A stretch of 64,000 nucleotides of DNA from S015-6 sp964479535 (GCA_964479535.1 CAYZMM010000001.1:524106-588105); one strand, 5' to 3'; positions 19,801-28,159 are shown, numbered from the stretch's first letter. The notes: generated by a model not told the origin, from the sequence alone. A program made the numbers and translations.

Positions 19801-22722
19801 CACGGAAGCTACCGCTGGGGCAGCGCGGGTACGGTGCTCCTGCGAAGGAGCGATCAAGCCTTCGGCGACCTCTACATCGACGACAACGTTTCCGGGGCGA
19901 CTTCTGCCCATTACACGCCGTTGACCCACATCGGCTTCGGCCGGAGCGCGGGTGTCACAGCAGACACGCTCACCACCGACGGCCTGGTCGAGATGGTCCC
20001 CAACGGCCTGGTAGGTCTGGAGATCAACCCGAACCTGGAACAGGGCGAGACCTTTGTCGTCCTGTCAAACACGGAGGACGCGATCACGGTCGATGTTTCA
20101 AGGGGGACCCTCCTCACGGACGTGGCGCTTCCCGGAGACACCTACGCCGGGATCTACCGTTTCGACAACGTCTTCTTCCGGAGAGGGGGTTTCATGGTTC
20201 TCGGCGACCGACTGGTCGTGAACGGGACCCTGCTCATCGATGAATACGGCAACCTGACCCACTACGATGCGACCCTGCATTTCGAGTCCCAACTCGACGT
20301 CACGGTGGGTATGCTCGAAATCACGGACACCGGTTCGATCAACGTGGATGGCCGGGGCTACCTGGGCGGGGAGCGTGAAGGAAACGATTGCTCCGGCCAG
20401 ACAGAGGGGAATACGGACGGCTCCACCTTCCGTTCTGGAGGATCGCACGGGGGTCTGGGCGGATCCCACGGGGGCGGTATCCCGAACCCGGTGTACGGTG
20501 CGCTGACCGATCCCGTCGACCTGGGCGCCGGCGGATCCTGCTACAACGACGGCCGCCCCGGCGGCGACGGCGGAGGCAGGGTGGACATACAGGCGCAGGG
20601 CATCCTGCTGGACGGCCTGATCTCGGCCGATGGCGCCGCAGGAAGCGGCAATCAGTCCGGCAGCGGCTCCGGTGGGTCGATCCGGATCGACACCTCCTCC
20701 CTGGCCGGCTCCGGGACGATGCGGGCCAACGGCGGAGCCCTCGAGGTCGGAGGCGGAGGAGGCAGGATCGCGGTCACCTACGACACGATGACCTTCGATG
20801 AATCGAGCTTCCAGGTGCTAGGGGGTCAGGGAACCTACAGCAGGGGCGGCAACGGCACCCTGTTCCTCAGGCAAACGGGCCAGACCTATGGGGATCTGGT
20901 GATCGACGGGTTGAACCTCCCGACGCCCGATGCCTCTAGCCCCATACTCCCAGGATATGTATTCGACAACGTTGTGCTTCGGAACAGCGCCCGGGTGGTG
21001 GCGGACAACCCCCTTCGGGTGAACGACACGCTGCAGGTCCTTGGCGGAAGCGTACTGACTCATTCCCTGGAATCGGAAGCAGGGCTCACCATCGAGACGG
21101 CCCGGCTCGAAGTGGACGGCACGAGTGCCATCGATGCATCCGCAAGGGGGTATCGGGGCGGACACCGGGACGGCAACAGCCTGTGTGAAGGCCTCACCCT
21201 GGGCGGGCTGCCCGGCGCCGTGTACCGGTCCGGCGGCAGCTACGGCGGCCTCGGCGGCGTATTGGACGGCACGGGGAGCAATGCGCCTTACGGACATCCC
21301 GCTGAGCCGGTCTATCTCGGCTCCGGCGGCTCCTGCTACAACGACGGCCGGGCGGGCGGCAACGGCGGCGGCCTCGTCCGCATCACCGCCTCGGGTGAAG
21401 TGGTGGTGGACGGAAGCATCGCGGCCAGCGGCGGCCCCGGCAGCGGGTGGCAATCCGGCAGCGGCTCCGGCGGCTCCATCCGGATCCACACCTCCCTGCT
21501 GCGGGGCACCGGAACGATCGCGGCGAATGGTTCTGCCTACGAGGTCGGCGGTGGCGGCGGCAGGGTCGCCGTCACCTACGACACCCTCGGCGATCCGGGG
21601 GACGACCTGGACGGGCTGCACAACGTGACCGCCTTCGGCGGCCACGGCAGCTACCGCTGGGGGAGCGCCGGAACGGTGCTCCTGAAGAGGAGTGATCAGG
21701 CCTACGGAGATCTCTACATCGATGACAACCTCTCCCATTCGTCCTCGTCGGCCTACACGCCCCTGACCCACATCGGGTTCGGCCGGAGCACGGACCTGAC
21801 GGCCGACTCCCTCACAACGGACGGCCTGGTGGAGATGGTGCCGAACGGCCTCGTGGGCCTGAGGATCAGCCCGAACCTCGATCAGGGGGAAACGTTTGTC
21901 GTGCTGTCCAACACGGAGGACACGATCACGGTCGATGTGTCCGGTGGAACCCTGCTCACGGACGTGGCCCTCCCGGGAGACACCTACGCCGGCGTCTACC
22001 GTTTCGACAACGTCTTCTTCCGAAGAGGCGGTTTCCTGGTCCTCGGAGACCGGATGATCGTGGACGGGACCCTGCACATCGATGAGTACGGGAAGCTGAC
22101 CCACTACGACGCGACCATGGACTTCACGTCCCATCTGGACTTGACGGTCGAAACGCTGCACATCACGGACACCGGGGCGATCGACGTGGACAGCCGCGGC
22201 TACCTGGGCGGAGAGCGCGGAGGAAACGACTGCTCCGGGCAGACGATCGGCAATACGGACGGATCCAGCTACCGCTCCGGAGGATCCTACGGCGGTCTGG
22301 GAGGCTCCTTCGGCGGCGGCATCCCGAACCCGGTCTACGGCGATGCGGCCGATCCCGTCGATCTGGGGGCGGGCGGATCCTGCTACAACGACGGCCGCCC
22401 CGGCGGCGACGGCGGGGGGCGGATCGATATCCACGCTCAGGACCTTCTGGTCGAGGGTCGTATCACGGCGAACGGTGGCCCGGGCACAGGCTACCAGTCG
22501 GGAAGCGGGTCGGGCGGATCGATCCGAATCGATACCTCGACCCTTTTCGGCACGGGCACGATACAGGCCAGCGGGTGCGCCCATGAGGTCGGCGGCGGCG
22601 GCGGAAGGGTTGCGGTCTCCTACGACACTCTCGGGCTGCCTGTGGACCAGATCCTCGCCGAGGGCGGCGCCGGATCGTATGCGGTCGGAGAAGCCGGCAC
22701 GGTGCATCTCGATCAAAAGTAG
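13840..22722 (+). CDS. Giant secreted repeat protein (Ig-like domains plus glycine-rich A-B repeats)
   Basis: 2960 residues from the ATG at 13840, which has AGGAG upstream and a signal peptide ending PCVSA|A; an in-frame ATG at 13813 would remove the signal from the terminus. Proline-rich and Ig-like segments come first. An SbsA-like Ig domain lies near residues 456-563, several Ig-like domains lie between 565 and 880, and two BIG2-type domains lie near 966-1142. From about residue 1480 to the end come glycine-rich, probably beta-helical units of the type RGYLGGERGGNDCSGQ ... GSGGSI ... GGGGGRVAV, in five copies. Cysteines recur at fixed positions in each unit, suggesting disulfides. No sorting signal is recognised. 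Probably a surface fibre or adhesin co-expressed with the preceding giant protein. Confidence 0.9.
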   Translation: MKIVTRTDRMASVFLSVMVTALLFPCVSAADITVTVTGPGGQASQALPDTGGTFDMNLPLNQNAVNPITVTAEDEHGNRAARELAVTQVSLDKIVVSKVTSERLSVEEVEQLVNDGVIDLDDPENYNVSVFDIVLTIAKEPVPIRLPIAMPKGEEPGGWETYKMPEPGDGGSSNRPPPPPVQIVVFEEGVSGPGGTYVSVPGVLVIEGRIKSLKEFFAVRMLLMNTSGIFTLSDVVASIAFPDGGLTRILPADGVVSFGDILPGDGEQPGQKEKEFIIRGDEIGVRDVTVDFGGVLTGPGILVDETIPFNGSAGTDVEVKGPPTFEVQVTHPDFVVANEPYELEVKITNTDDIPAMYASLELDMGADGVLVSCEIDAGGNPVCTEIDGTEVRSLGHILPGQTATEVFTVKPLKTGRVSSCMGASDQNITLQVFVGTIGCMVGHFPPDRIPSDGAPAVTVLPLPNATGIHTDSPVVAFFSEEMDTTTITTGEEGSFNVFDGARERVPGQLRFQRINDKTAAIWQVNDGVTNRLAPNADYTVMVTDDVADLDGSSPAAQWLSTFATTGTGIDDVTAPAITLSVRPPVDPNFVLPGQIIEVNAYASDQGSGIRRVEARIKDLDEPGAAFQLVDQKTVFEGDLPPYIFAVDSSNLVPGHAYQFRGSAYDGNGNVRDSTISVLVAASAAPPSLLLPEDPASPVLHGISLDVTPLEYSGGVREVRFYLDDATAPFKTVNLAPFQASLKTLGLALGAHTVRAVAEDGLGQTGEDTLTMELVENLNMPTVGFAGATDGTEYLEGSAILISGTAEDPVGIQSMRYYLDADPDPIFTGTAPILLDSADLGLGVHTVTLLATNNLGVSNDVADPASSLTFSIVAPPPGPPPPPPALTNVSHPDGSGVISLEGSSSPGARIDATNTSTGVTVSTTVSPSGTFSVRIDAQVGDVLSVVAYDFSQSPSPSDSIQVTAAAPPVLESIDVSPVAMIFTVLNESRNITVTGHYDNGSAEDVTSAASFSSDDPSVASVGSSGTVVALSYGTATVTVTLGTFQEQVAVTSNIIDLTGISVAPVSVNMVAIGQTSPLSVTGHYSDGSSQAVAAGLSYSSGDTQVTTVDSTGLITAVGDGSTEVMVFHAGVPPVAVPVTVDTGLDPAPIVSILSPTEGSNVERGDLVSVTVRAEDAIGGVVRLSLDVSGETVDAQMLQISPASLDTTRALWFTVAETAAVGGTIGVSAQAEDTSGHTSATASVTLNVVDETPPSVAIIQPAQQGAFNFGDTVDIRVEASDAVGLAQIRFETAGSLSESGIHTVAPISQADTAAFSFTVPYGVGSPDVRIHAYAVDLYGNEGSAIPVDILLTDADISPPETTATAVTDHAGSTIAIVTYEVLDGLDDLDHVELFFRRNGAGTFNRYTDADGGNALGHFFPDAGNAGTISFDSTKMGGDGAYEFYTVGVDLAGNREPAPDDGAGDVVPDQTAVFNAGTVWTVIDTETWIDEGDGTYDDQNLRIEGVTVTIDGTHGFRNVELVNGALLTHPETDMDFEYGLALNAWTLTLDTASSINVDARGYLGGERGGNDCSGQTEGNTDGSSFRSGGSYGGVGGSFDGGTPNEPYGDLTAPVEPGSGGSCYNSSRPGGDGGGSIEIHAINIVTDGSITANGGTGSGYQSGSGSGGSIYLVTSTLSGAGTIAANGGAHEVGGGGGRVAVHCIDVSTMDNGLIQALGGQGSYALGGNGTVFLKGVEESNGTLVVDGQGASSTFSTLPIPAGVVFDNILIRNNARVVADDPLVVSDTLEILEGSILTHSPESEAGLTIEADRVEVDATSAIDVSARGYRGGYRDANNRCEGLTLGGLPGAVYRSGGSYGGYGGVFDGAGGNAPYGHPAEPVYLGSGGSCYSSSRPGGNGGGLIRITAAEALVVDGGILANGAPGSGYQSGSGAGGSIDIVTSLLRGTGTIAANGHAHEVGGGGGRIAVTYDYLGDTGDDLNGLRNVTAFGGHGSYRWGSAGTVLLRRSDQAFGDLYIDDNVSGATSAHYTPLTHIGFGRSAGVTADTLTTDGLVEMVPNGLVGLEINPNLEQGETFVVLSNTEDAITVDVSRGTLLTDVALPGDTYAGIYRFDNVFFRRGGFMVLGDRLVVNGTLLIDEYGNLTHYDATLHFESQLDVTVGMLEITDTGSINVDGRGYLGGEREGNDCSGQTEGNTDGSTFRSGGSHGGLGGSHGGGIPNPVYGALTDPVDLGAGGSCYNDGRPGGDGGGRVDIQAQGILLDGLISADGAAGSGNQSGSGSGGSIRIDTSSLAGSGTMRANGGALEVGGGGGRIAVTYDTMTFDESSFQVLGGQGTYSRGGNGTLFLRQTGQTYGDLVIDGLNLPTPDASSPILPGYVFDNVVLRNSARVVADNPLRVNDTLQVLGGSVLTHSLESEAGLTIETARLEVDGTSAIDASARGYRGGHRDGNSLCEGLTLGGLPGAVYRSGGSYGGLGGVLDGTGSNAPYGHPAEPVYLGSGGSCYNDGRAGGNGGGLVRITASGEVVVDGSIAASGGPGSGWQSGSGSGGSIRIHTSLLRGTGTIAANGSAYEVGGGGGRVAVTYDTLGDPGDDLDGLHNVTAFGGHGSYRWGSAGTVLLKRSDQAYGDLYIDDNLSHSSSSAYTPLTHIGFGRSTDLTADSLTTDGLVEMVPNGLVGLRISPNLDQGETFVVLSNTEDTITVDVSGGTLLTDVALPGDTYAGVYRFDNVFFRRGGFLVLGDRMIVDGTLHIDEYGKLTHYDATMDFTSHLDLTVETLHITDTGAIDVDSRGYLGGERGGNDCSGQTIGNTDGSSYRSGGSYGGLGGSFGGGIPNPVYGDAADPVDLGAGGSCYNDGRPGGDGGGRIDIHAQDLLVEGRITANGGPGTGYQSGSGSGGSIRIDTSTLFGTGTIQASGCAHEVGGGGGRVAVSYDTLGLPVDQILAEGGAGSYAVGEAGTVHLDQK
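18280..22722 (+). repeat. Intragenic A-B-A-B-A repeat, super-unit about 1.84 kb
   Basis: Five copies of a glycine-rich module begin near 18490, 19282, 20335, 21125 and 22175. Copies 1, 3 and 5 (type A) share RGYLGGER.GNDCSGQ. Copies 2 and 4 (type B) share ARGYRGG...CEGLTLGGLPGAVYRSGGSYGG. Equivalent points recur about every 1.84 kb, so the A-B pair is the duplicated unit and the last A is followed by the stop codon. Type B copies are followed by a conserved spacer (VFFRRGGF, LLIDEYGNLTHYDAT) leading into the next A. Confidence 0.9.
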
Positions 22723-22771
22723 ATCCCGCGCTTGTCTGTCCCACATCCGAATGCTCGAGCGAGATCGGCGA

Positions 22772-22801
22772 TTGACATTCGTGATTCGCGGCGAGGAGAA
22801 T
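22772..22801 (+). promoter_or_regulatory. Candidate promoter for the amidohydrolase gene
   Basis: A perfect TTGACA at 22772-22777 is followed after 18 nt by GAGAAT (22796-22801), a 4-of-6 match to the -10 consensus. It lies in the 135-bp gap after the giant repeat protein. The weak -10 makes this tentative. Confidence 0.3.
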
Positions 22802-22857
22802 GGGTCGCCTGCGCCAACCTGTGGGGGAAGCATCGATCATCCCTGGGAGGATACGCA

Positions 22858-24471
22858 ATGGACCTCATTCTGCGGAACGGAAACCTCATCACCATGGACC
22901 TCGAGGATTCACGGGCCTCCGCCGTGGCCGTCAAGTGGGGCAGGATCTTCCGTGTCGGGCAGGACGAAGAGATCACGGAACTCGGTGATTCGAACACAAA
23001 GGTGCTCGACCTCGAAGGCAAGACCGTGCTTCCGGGGTTCATCGACACGCACAACCACCTCTCCTTTTACGGGTATCTGGTCAGCCCGGTGGACTGCCGT
23101 TCAGCCTCGGGTGTGGAATGCATCGCCGACCTCCTGGACCGCCTGCGGGAAGAGGCGGAACGGACCCCTGCCGGCCAATGGGTCAAGGGCTGGGGCTACG
23201 CCCACTATCACCTGAAAGAGGACCGGCCCCTCACGCGGCAAGACCTGGACCGCGTGAGCACCGAGCACCCGATCGTCCTGATTCACGTCTCCTGCCACGC
23301 AGGGGTCGTAAACTCCAGGGCCCTCGAGGAGTTCGGATACAACAAGGAAACGCCGGACCCGCCCGGAGGAGAATTGCGGCGCGACCCGGAAACGGGCGAG
23401 CCGAACGGGATCCTGGAAGAGTCGGCCCTGATGAACCAGATCAGCGCGCTCTTCATGCAGGAGACCATGGCATGGTCCCTCGAGCAGCAGGTCCGAATGA
23501 TCGAGGAGGCCGTGCGTCACTACAACCGGGCAGGCATCACCACCCTGCACGAAGCGCTCGTCCTTCCACAGACCCTCAAGCTCTACCAGGAAGTTGAAAG
23601 GTCCGGCAGGTTGAGCCTCCGGGTCCGTACGATGAACATCGACTTCGCGGCGCAACCGCTGCTCGACGCCGGCATCACCTGCGGGTACGGCACACCCATG
23701 GTCAAGGTAGGCCCCATCAAGATGCTCCTGGACGGCGGCATGAGCAACCGCACGGCCGCCGTGGCGACGCCGTACGAGGGAACGGGGGAAACCGGTATTT
23801 TCCTCACGACGGCGGAACAGATCTCGGCTCAGATCGAGAAGTTCCACGGCGCAGGGTACCAGATCGCCACGCATGCCCAGGGCGATGCCGCCATCGGCGT
23901 GCTGCTCGATGCGTATCGGAACGTGATCGGCGACAGGAGCGACAACCCGCTCCGGCACCGGATCGAGCACTGCGGCAACATCACGAGGGAGCAGATCGGC
24001 CGTGCGGCCGCCATGAATCTGCTCGTGTCCAGCCAGCCCATGTTCCTCTCAGTCCTGGGTGACGGCTTTCTCGAGGCCTTCGGCCCGGAGCGTGCGCACG
24101 GGCTCTATCCGTACCGGTCCCTCGTGGAGGGGGGCGTTCGCGTCGCAGGGGCATCCGATTCGCCCGTGGCCCCCGCCCTTCCCCTCATGGGCATCCGCGA
24201 TGCGGTTCTTCGCCGGACCCGTTCCGGTGCGGACATCGGGAAGGCAGAGGGGCTCTCCGTCCGTGAGGCGATCCGCCTCTACACATCCGAGGCAGGCTAC
24301 TTCTCCTTCGAGGAAGACGACCTGGGAACCATCGAACCGGGAAGACACGCGGACCTCGTAGTGCTGGACCGGGACATCACCGCGATCCCTGCCGAAGAAG
24401 TCACGGATGCCAGGGTACTGGTGACGATCGTGGACGGAAGGGTCGTTTACGAGTCAGCCGGCAGCGGCTGA
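22858..24471 (+). CDS. YtcJ-like metal-dependent amidohydrolase
   Basis: 537 residues from the ATG at 22858, with GGGAGG upstream; the frame is open further upstream but lacks homology and a ribosome site. It has the amidohydrolase-superfamily layout: an N-terminal composite-sandwich strand (LILRNGNLITMD), GFIDTHNHL with the HxH metal motif, THAQGDAAI, RIEHCG, and GASDSPV with the late catalytic Asp. The C-terminal tail (IEPGRHADLVVLDRD) closes the sandwich domain. Members of this branch (amidohydrolase 3, YtcJ/NfdA-like) hydrolyse N-substituted amides or formamides; the substrate is unknown here. Cytosolic. Confidence 0.9.
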   Translation: MDLILRNGNLITMDLEDSRASAVAVKWGRIFRVGQDEEITELGDSNTKVLDLEGKTVLPGFIDTHNHLSFYGYLVSPVDCRSASGVECIADLLDRLREEAERTPAGQWVKGWGYAHYHLKEDRPLTRQDLDRVSTEHPIVLIHVSCHAGVVNSRALEEFGYNKETPDPPGGELRRDPETGEPNGILEESALMNQISALFMQETMAWSLEQQVRMIEEAVRHYNRAGITTLHEALVLPQTLKLYQEVERSGRLSLRVRTMNIDFAAQPLLDAGITCGYGTPMVKVGPIKMLLDGGMSNRTAAVATPYEGTGETGIFLTTAEQISAQIEKFHGAGYQIATHAQGDAAIGVLLDAYRNVIGDRSDNPLRHRIEHCGNITREQIGRAAAMNLLVSSQPMFLSVLGDGFLEAFGPERAHGLYPYRSLVEGGVRVAGASDSPVAPALPLMGIRDAVLRRTRSGADIGKAEGLSVREAIRLYTSEAGYFSFEEDDLGTIEPGRHADLVVLDRDITAIPAEEVTDARVLVTIVDGRVVYESAGSG

Positions 24472-24573
24472 GCCGGAGCCAACCTTTTTGTACCCGTACT
24501 TCTTCTTCATGGTCTTCGAGGTCCGGCTCTTCGTCGATCCCGCCCTGTTCATTGCCAGATTCTCCCGTTTCAT
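24454..24573 (-). CDS. Possible small basic protein (39 aa)
   Basis: A short frame from an ATG at 24573 encodes a Lys/Arg-rich peptide with MNRAGSTKSRTSKTMKKKYG in the middle and a small-residue tail. It fills the gap between the amidohydrolase and Tex genes on the opposite strand, and its stop overlaps the 3' end of the amidohydrolase gene. The basic, low-complexity composition differs from the Arg/Pro-rich shadow frames elsewhere and resembles small ribosome- or nucleic-acid-associated proteins. There is no clear ribosome site, so it may be chance. Confidence 0.25.
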   Translation of the reverse strand: MKRENLAMNRAGSTKSRTSKTMKKKYGYKKVGSGSAAAG

Positions 24574-24677
24574 GTAGTTTTCTAGGCTTGGTTGTTGCCG
24601 CCCCCCGCTGTTCGAACCGAAGACTCTAACAGATCGATTCAGAAAAGACACGCTCACATACCGAGTACCGGAGAGAA

Positions 24678-26993
24678 ATGAAAGACGCTCACATCGAGAA
24701 GATTGCCTCCGAGTTGTCCCTGCGTCCCGCACAGGTGGAGGCCGTCTCCGGTTTGCTCCAGGACGGCGCCACGATCCCCTTCGTTTCCCGATACCGCAAA
24801 GAAGCGACCGGCAGCCTCGATGAGGTCGTGATCACCACGATTCGGGATCGTCTGTGCCAATTGCGGGAACTGGACGACCGGCGCAGGGTCATCCTGAAAT
24901 CCCTCGAAGATCAGAACGTTCTCACCGACGAGCTGAAGGCGAAGGTGGAGGCCGCTGAAACATCGAGTGTCCTCGAAGACCTCTATCTGCCCTTTCGTCC
25001 CAAGCGGCGTACGCGGGCCATGGTCGCCCGTGAGAAGGGTCTGGAACCCCTCGCCGGAAAGATCTTCCTGCAGGACGCGTTGATTCAGGAGAGGGATCTG
25101 CAGGAGGCTGCAACCGAATTCGTGAACGAAGAGAAGGGTGTCGCTTCCAAGGAAGAGGCCCTTGCCGGCGCCCGGGACATCATGGCCGAGTGGATGAACG
25201 AAGATGCGGAGGCGAGGAAGCAACTCCGCGGCCTCTTCGAGCGGAGGGCCGCCGTCCGGTCCCGCGTGGTCCCGGCAAAGGAAGGAGAAGGCCGGAAATT
25301 CCGTGACTACTTCGACTGGGAAGAGCCGGTCGCCAGGGCGCCTTCCCACCGGATCCTCGCCATGCGCCGGGGTGAAAACGAAAAGGTCCTTCACCTCTCG
25401 TTCCAGCCCCCTGAACAGGAGGGGGTCGCCCTTCTGGAGAGACGTTTCGTGAAAGGGGATAACGCGAGCAGTGAGCAGGTCCGCCTTGCGGCCCGAGACG
25501 GCTACCGCCGCCTCCTCAGCACATCCCTGGAAACGGAACTCCGAGTCGAAACCAAGAGACGGGCGGACCAGGAGGCGATCCGGGTCTTCACCGAGAATCT
25601 TCGCCAGCTCCTGCTGGCTCCCCCCCTGGGCCGCAAGCGGGTCCTGGCCATCGATCCGGGATTCCGGACAGGCTGCAAAGCCGTGTGTCTGGATCCACAG
25701 GGGAGGCTCCTGCACCATGATCTCGTCTCGCCCCACACCGGAGACCGGGCCCGCGAAGAGGCGACCCGCAAGGTTCGAGAGCTCTGCGCCCGGTTCTCGA
25801 TCGAAGCGGTCGCCGTTGGAAACGGGACGGCCGGAAGAGAAACCGAGACATTCCTGCGCGGTCTCGACCTGGAAGGTTCTCCTCCCATTGTCATGGTCAA
25901 TGAGAGCGGGGCATCCGTCTATTCCGCTTCACAGGTTGCCCGTGAGGAGTTCCCGGACCAGGACGTGACCGTGCGCGGGGCCGTTTCCATCGGCCGGCGT
26001 CTCCAGGACCCCCTGGCCGAACTCGTGAAGATCGACCCGAAGGCGATCGGGGTCGGGCAGTACCAGCACGACGTAGACCAGAAGGCGCTCAAGACGGGCC
26101 TGGATGATGTCGTCGAGAGCTGCGTGAACGCCGTGGGCGTGGCGGTGAACACGGCGAGCAAGCAACTCCTCACCTACGTTTCGGGACTCGGCCCTCAACT
26201 CGCGCAGAATCTCGTGGATCACCGGAATACGCACGGCCCCTTCCCCGGCCGAGAGTCCCTCAAGGAGGTGCCCAGGCTCGGACCGAAGGCCTTCGAGCAG
26301 TGCGCAGGCTTTCTTCGAATCCCCGACGGCGAAAACCCCCTGGACGCGAGCGCGGTCCACCCGGAAAGCTATCACGTCGTTGCCCGGATGGCCCGGGATC
26401 TGGATTGCCCGCTGGACGAGCTCATCGGGGCTCCCGACCGACTGAACCGAATCGAGCCGGAGCGTTACGTTTCGGACAAGGTGGGCCTGCCCACGGTCCT
26501 GGACATCCTCACCGAGCTGGCCAAGCCGGGAAGGGATCCAAGGGAGTCTTTCGAGGCATTCTCCTTTGCCGAAGGGGTCAACACCCTGGAGGATCTCAAG
26601 CCGGGCATGCGGCTGCCGGGCAAGGTGACCAACGTCACCCGCTTCGGGGCCTTCGTAGACATGGGTGTCCACCAGGACGGCCTGGTGCACATCAGCCAGC
26701 TGGCCGACCGTTTCGTTCGGGATCCCGCCGAAGTGGTGAAGGTGGGGCAGACGGTGACCGTAACCGTACTGGAGATCGATCTGGAAAGAAAGCGGATCGG
26801 TTTGTCCATGCGCCAGACGCCGGACAAGGCACGATCCGCTCGGGATAAACCCGAGGGCAGCGAGAGCGGGGACGGCGTGCGTCGGGAGTCCCGTCCCGGC
26901 AGAAGGCGGAAGTCCGCGAAGGTTCCGGAGAAACCGGATCCGAACAACCCCTTTGTGAAGGCCTTGAAGAAGTCGAACTGGCCTTCCGAGTAA
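24678..26993 (+). CDS. tex: Tex family RNA-binding transcriptional accessory protein
   Basis: 771 residues, full length for Tex, with a good GGAGAGAA ribosome site. The N-terminal helical region contains PFVSRYRKEATGSLDE, a hallmark of the family. The YqgF/RuvC-like domain begins at VLAIDPGFRTGCK. Helix-hairpin-helix motifs lie around YVSGLGPQLAQNLVDHR, and the C-terminal S1 domain spans about residues 638-711 (GKVTNVTRFGAFVDMGVHQD). A charged tail follows. Tex binds nucleic acid and affects transcription elongation and stress tolerance. Cytosolic. Confidence 0.96.
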   Translation: MKDAHIEKIASELSLRPAQVEAVSGLLQDGATIPFVSRYRKEATGSLDEVVITTIRDRLCQLRELDDRRRVILKSLEDQNVLTDELKAKVEAAETSSVLEDLYLPFRPKRRTRAMVAREKGLEPLAGKIFLQDALIQERDLQEAATEFVNEEKGVASKEEALAGARDIMAEWMNEDAEARKQLRGLFERRAAVRSRVVPAKEGEGRKFRDYFDWEEPVARAPSHRILAMRRGENEKVLHLSFQPPEQEGVALLERRFVKGDNASSEQVRLAARDGYRRLLSTSLETELRVETKRRADQEAIRVFTENLRQLLLAPPLGRKRVLAIDPGFRTGCKAVCLDPQGRLLHHDLVSPHTGDRAREEATRKVRELCARFSIEAVAVGNGTAGRETETFLRGLDLEGSPPIVMVNESGASVYSASQVAREEFPDQDVTVRGAVSIGRRLQDPLAELVKIDPKAIGVGQYQHDVDQKALKTGLDDVVESCVNAVGVAVNTASKQLLTYVSGLGPQLAQNLVDHRNTHGPFPGRESLKEVPRLGPKAFEQCAGFLRIPDGENPLDASAVHPESYHVVARMARDLDCPLDELIGAPDRLNRIEPERYVSDKVGLPTVLDILTELAKPGRDPRESFEAFSFAEGVNTLEDLKPGMRLPGKVTNVTRFGAFVDMGVHQDGLVHISQLADRFVRDPAEVVKVGQTVTVTVLEIDLERKRIGLSMRQTPDKARSARDKPEGSESGDGVRRESRPGRRRKSAKVPEKPDPNNPFVKALKKSNWPSE

Positions 26994-27033
26994 CCGTAAG
27001 AGCCTGCACGCGGAAAGGATGGGCACATCGTTC

Positions 27034-28149
27034 ATGGGGATTCAATCCGCTTCAGCCACGTTCACGCGTTTCCACATCGAGGCCCCTGCCTGGAAGGATT
27101 TCTGGGGCACCCTGGACGAGGGGCTCAAGGCCGGAAGCCTGAAGGAGATCACGGCGGGGCACTCCCAGTCGGCCGGCTTCTCCTCATGGGATGATCTGTT
27201 CGACACATCCTTTGAATTCGCCTCCTATCACAAGGCGGAGTATGTGGCCTTCCATTTCCGGTTGGATCAACGCAAGGTCCCTCCGATCCTGTTGAAACAG
27301 CATCTGCGCACCGCCATCCAGGCCTACAGGGACGAGAACGAAGGCAAGTGGCCCGGTCGCAAAGAGAAACAGCGGATCCGGGAGGACGTTCTGCTCCAGT
27401 TGATGGACAGGACCCTTCCCAAGCCGACTGCGTGTGAGATCGTCTGGAACACGCGGAGACAATGGATGCTCATGGGAACAACGAGCAAGCGGATGCTGGA
27501 TGCATCGTGGGAACACCTCGAATCCCATCTTCAGCTGCACCCGGTCCCCCTGTTCCATGTCCGGTGGGCGATCCGTCTCCTTTCACCCCGCGGGAGCGAG
27601 CGAGCCGCGCTTGCCTCCCTCGTGTCGCCCGAATCACACGACGCGTTCTTCGAGGGCCGCTTCCTGGGCTACGAGTTCCTGACCTGGCTCTGGTTCTTCT
27701 CGGACAGGTCAGAAGGAAAACTGCGGCTTCCGGACGGCAGGGAAGCGGAAGTACACCTGGGAGAACGGGTGGCCCTGAGCCTGCCGGATGACGGAAACGA
27801 ACGGGTCGTCTGCACGACCCAGGCGAGCCGCCTCCACGAGGCCCGGACCGCCCTGCGTCACGGCAAGCTCGTGGAAGAGGTCCAGGTCTTTCTCAGGGTG
27901 GGTGAAAACGAGTACTTCTTCAGGCTGGACACGAATCTCTGGGCCATCCGCGGCTTGCGGACCCCGAAGCAGATGAAGGATCCGGGCGAAGAGGATGCGG
28001 ACGGGCGTTTCCTGGAGAAGATGTCTTTTCTGGAAGAGGTCTTCGACAGCCTGGATGCCCTTTACAAGAACTTCCTCTCCCTTCGACTGGGCCCGGGATG
28101 GGATGCCGAGACACGTCCCCTTCTGAAGAAGTGGATCAACGAGAAGTGA
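27034..28149 (+). CDS. RdgC-like recombination-associated protein
   Basis: 371 residues from the ATG at 27034. An in-frame ATG at 27019 is possible, but the GGAAAGG ribosome site abuts it, and MGIQSASATFTRF looks like the family N-terminus. The middle (GRKEKQRIREDVLLQLMDRTLP followed by a WNTRRQWMLMGTTSKR strand) parallels the lysine-rich and WIDT strands of E. coli RdgC. FLGYEFLTWLWFFSD resembles a conserved stretch in deltaproteobacterial members. RdgC forms DNA-encircling dimers and restrains RecA. This call rests on motif memory, not on a profile search. Confidence 0.62.
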   Translation: MGIQSASATFTRFHIEAPAWKDFWGTLDEGLKAGSLKEITAGHSQSAGFSSWDDLFDTSFEFASYHKAEYVAFHFRLDQRKVPPILLKQHLRTAIQAYRDENEGKWPGRKEKQRIREDVLLQLMDRTLPKPTACEIVWNTRRQWMLMGTTSKRMLDASWEHLESHLQLHPVPLFHVRWAIRLLSPRGSERAALASLVSPESHDAFFEGRFLGYEFLTWLWFFSDRSEGKLRLPDGREAEVHLGERVALSLPDDGNERVVCTTQASRLHEARTALRHGKLVEEVQVFLRVGENEYFFRLDTNLWAIRGLRTPKQMKDPGEEDADGRFLEKMSFLEEVFDSLDALYKNFLSLRLGPGWDAETRPLLKKWINEK

Positions 28150-28159
28150 GGGTGGGGCT

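Noticed and set aside
18280..22722. CRISPR array or mobile repeat
   Set aside because: The repeats are long, in frame and protein-coding, with no spacers or mobile-element ends.
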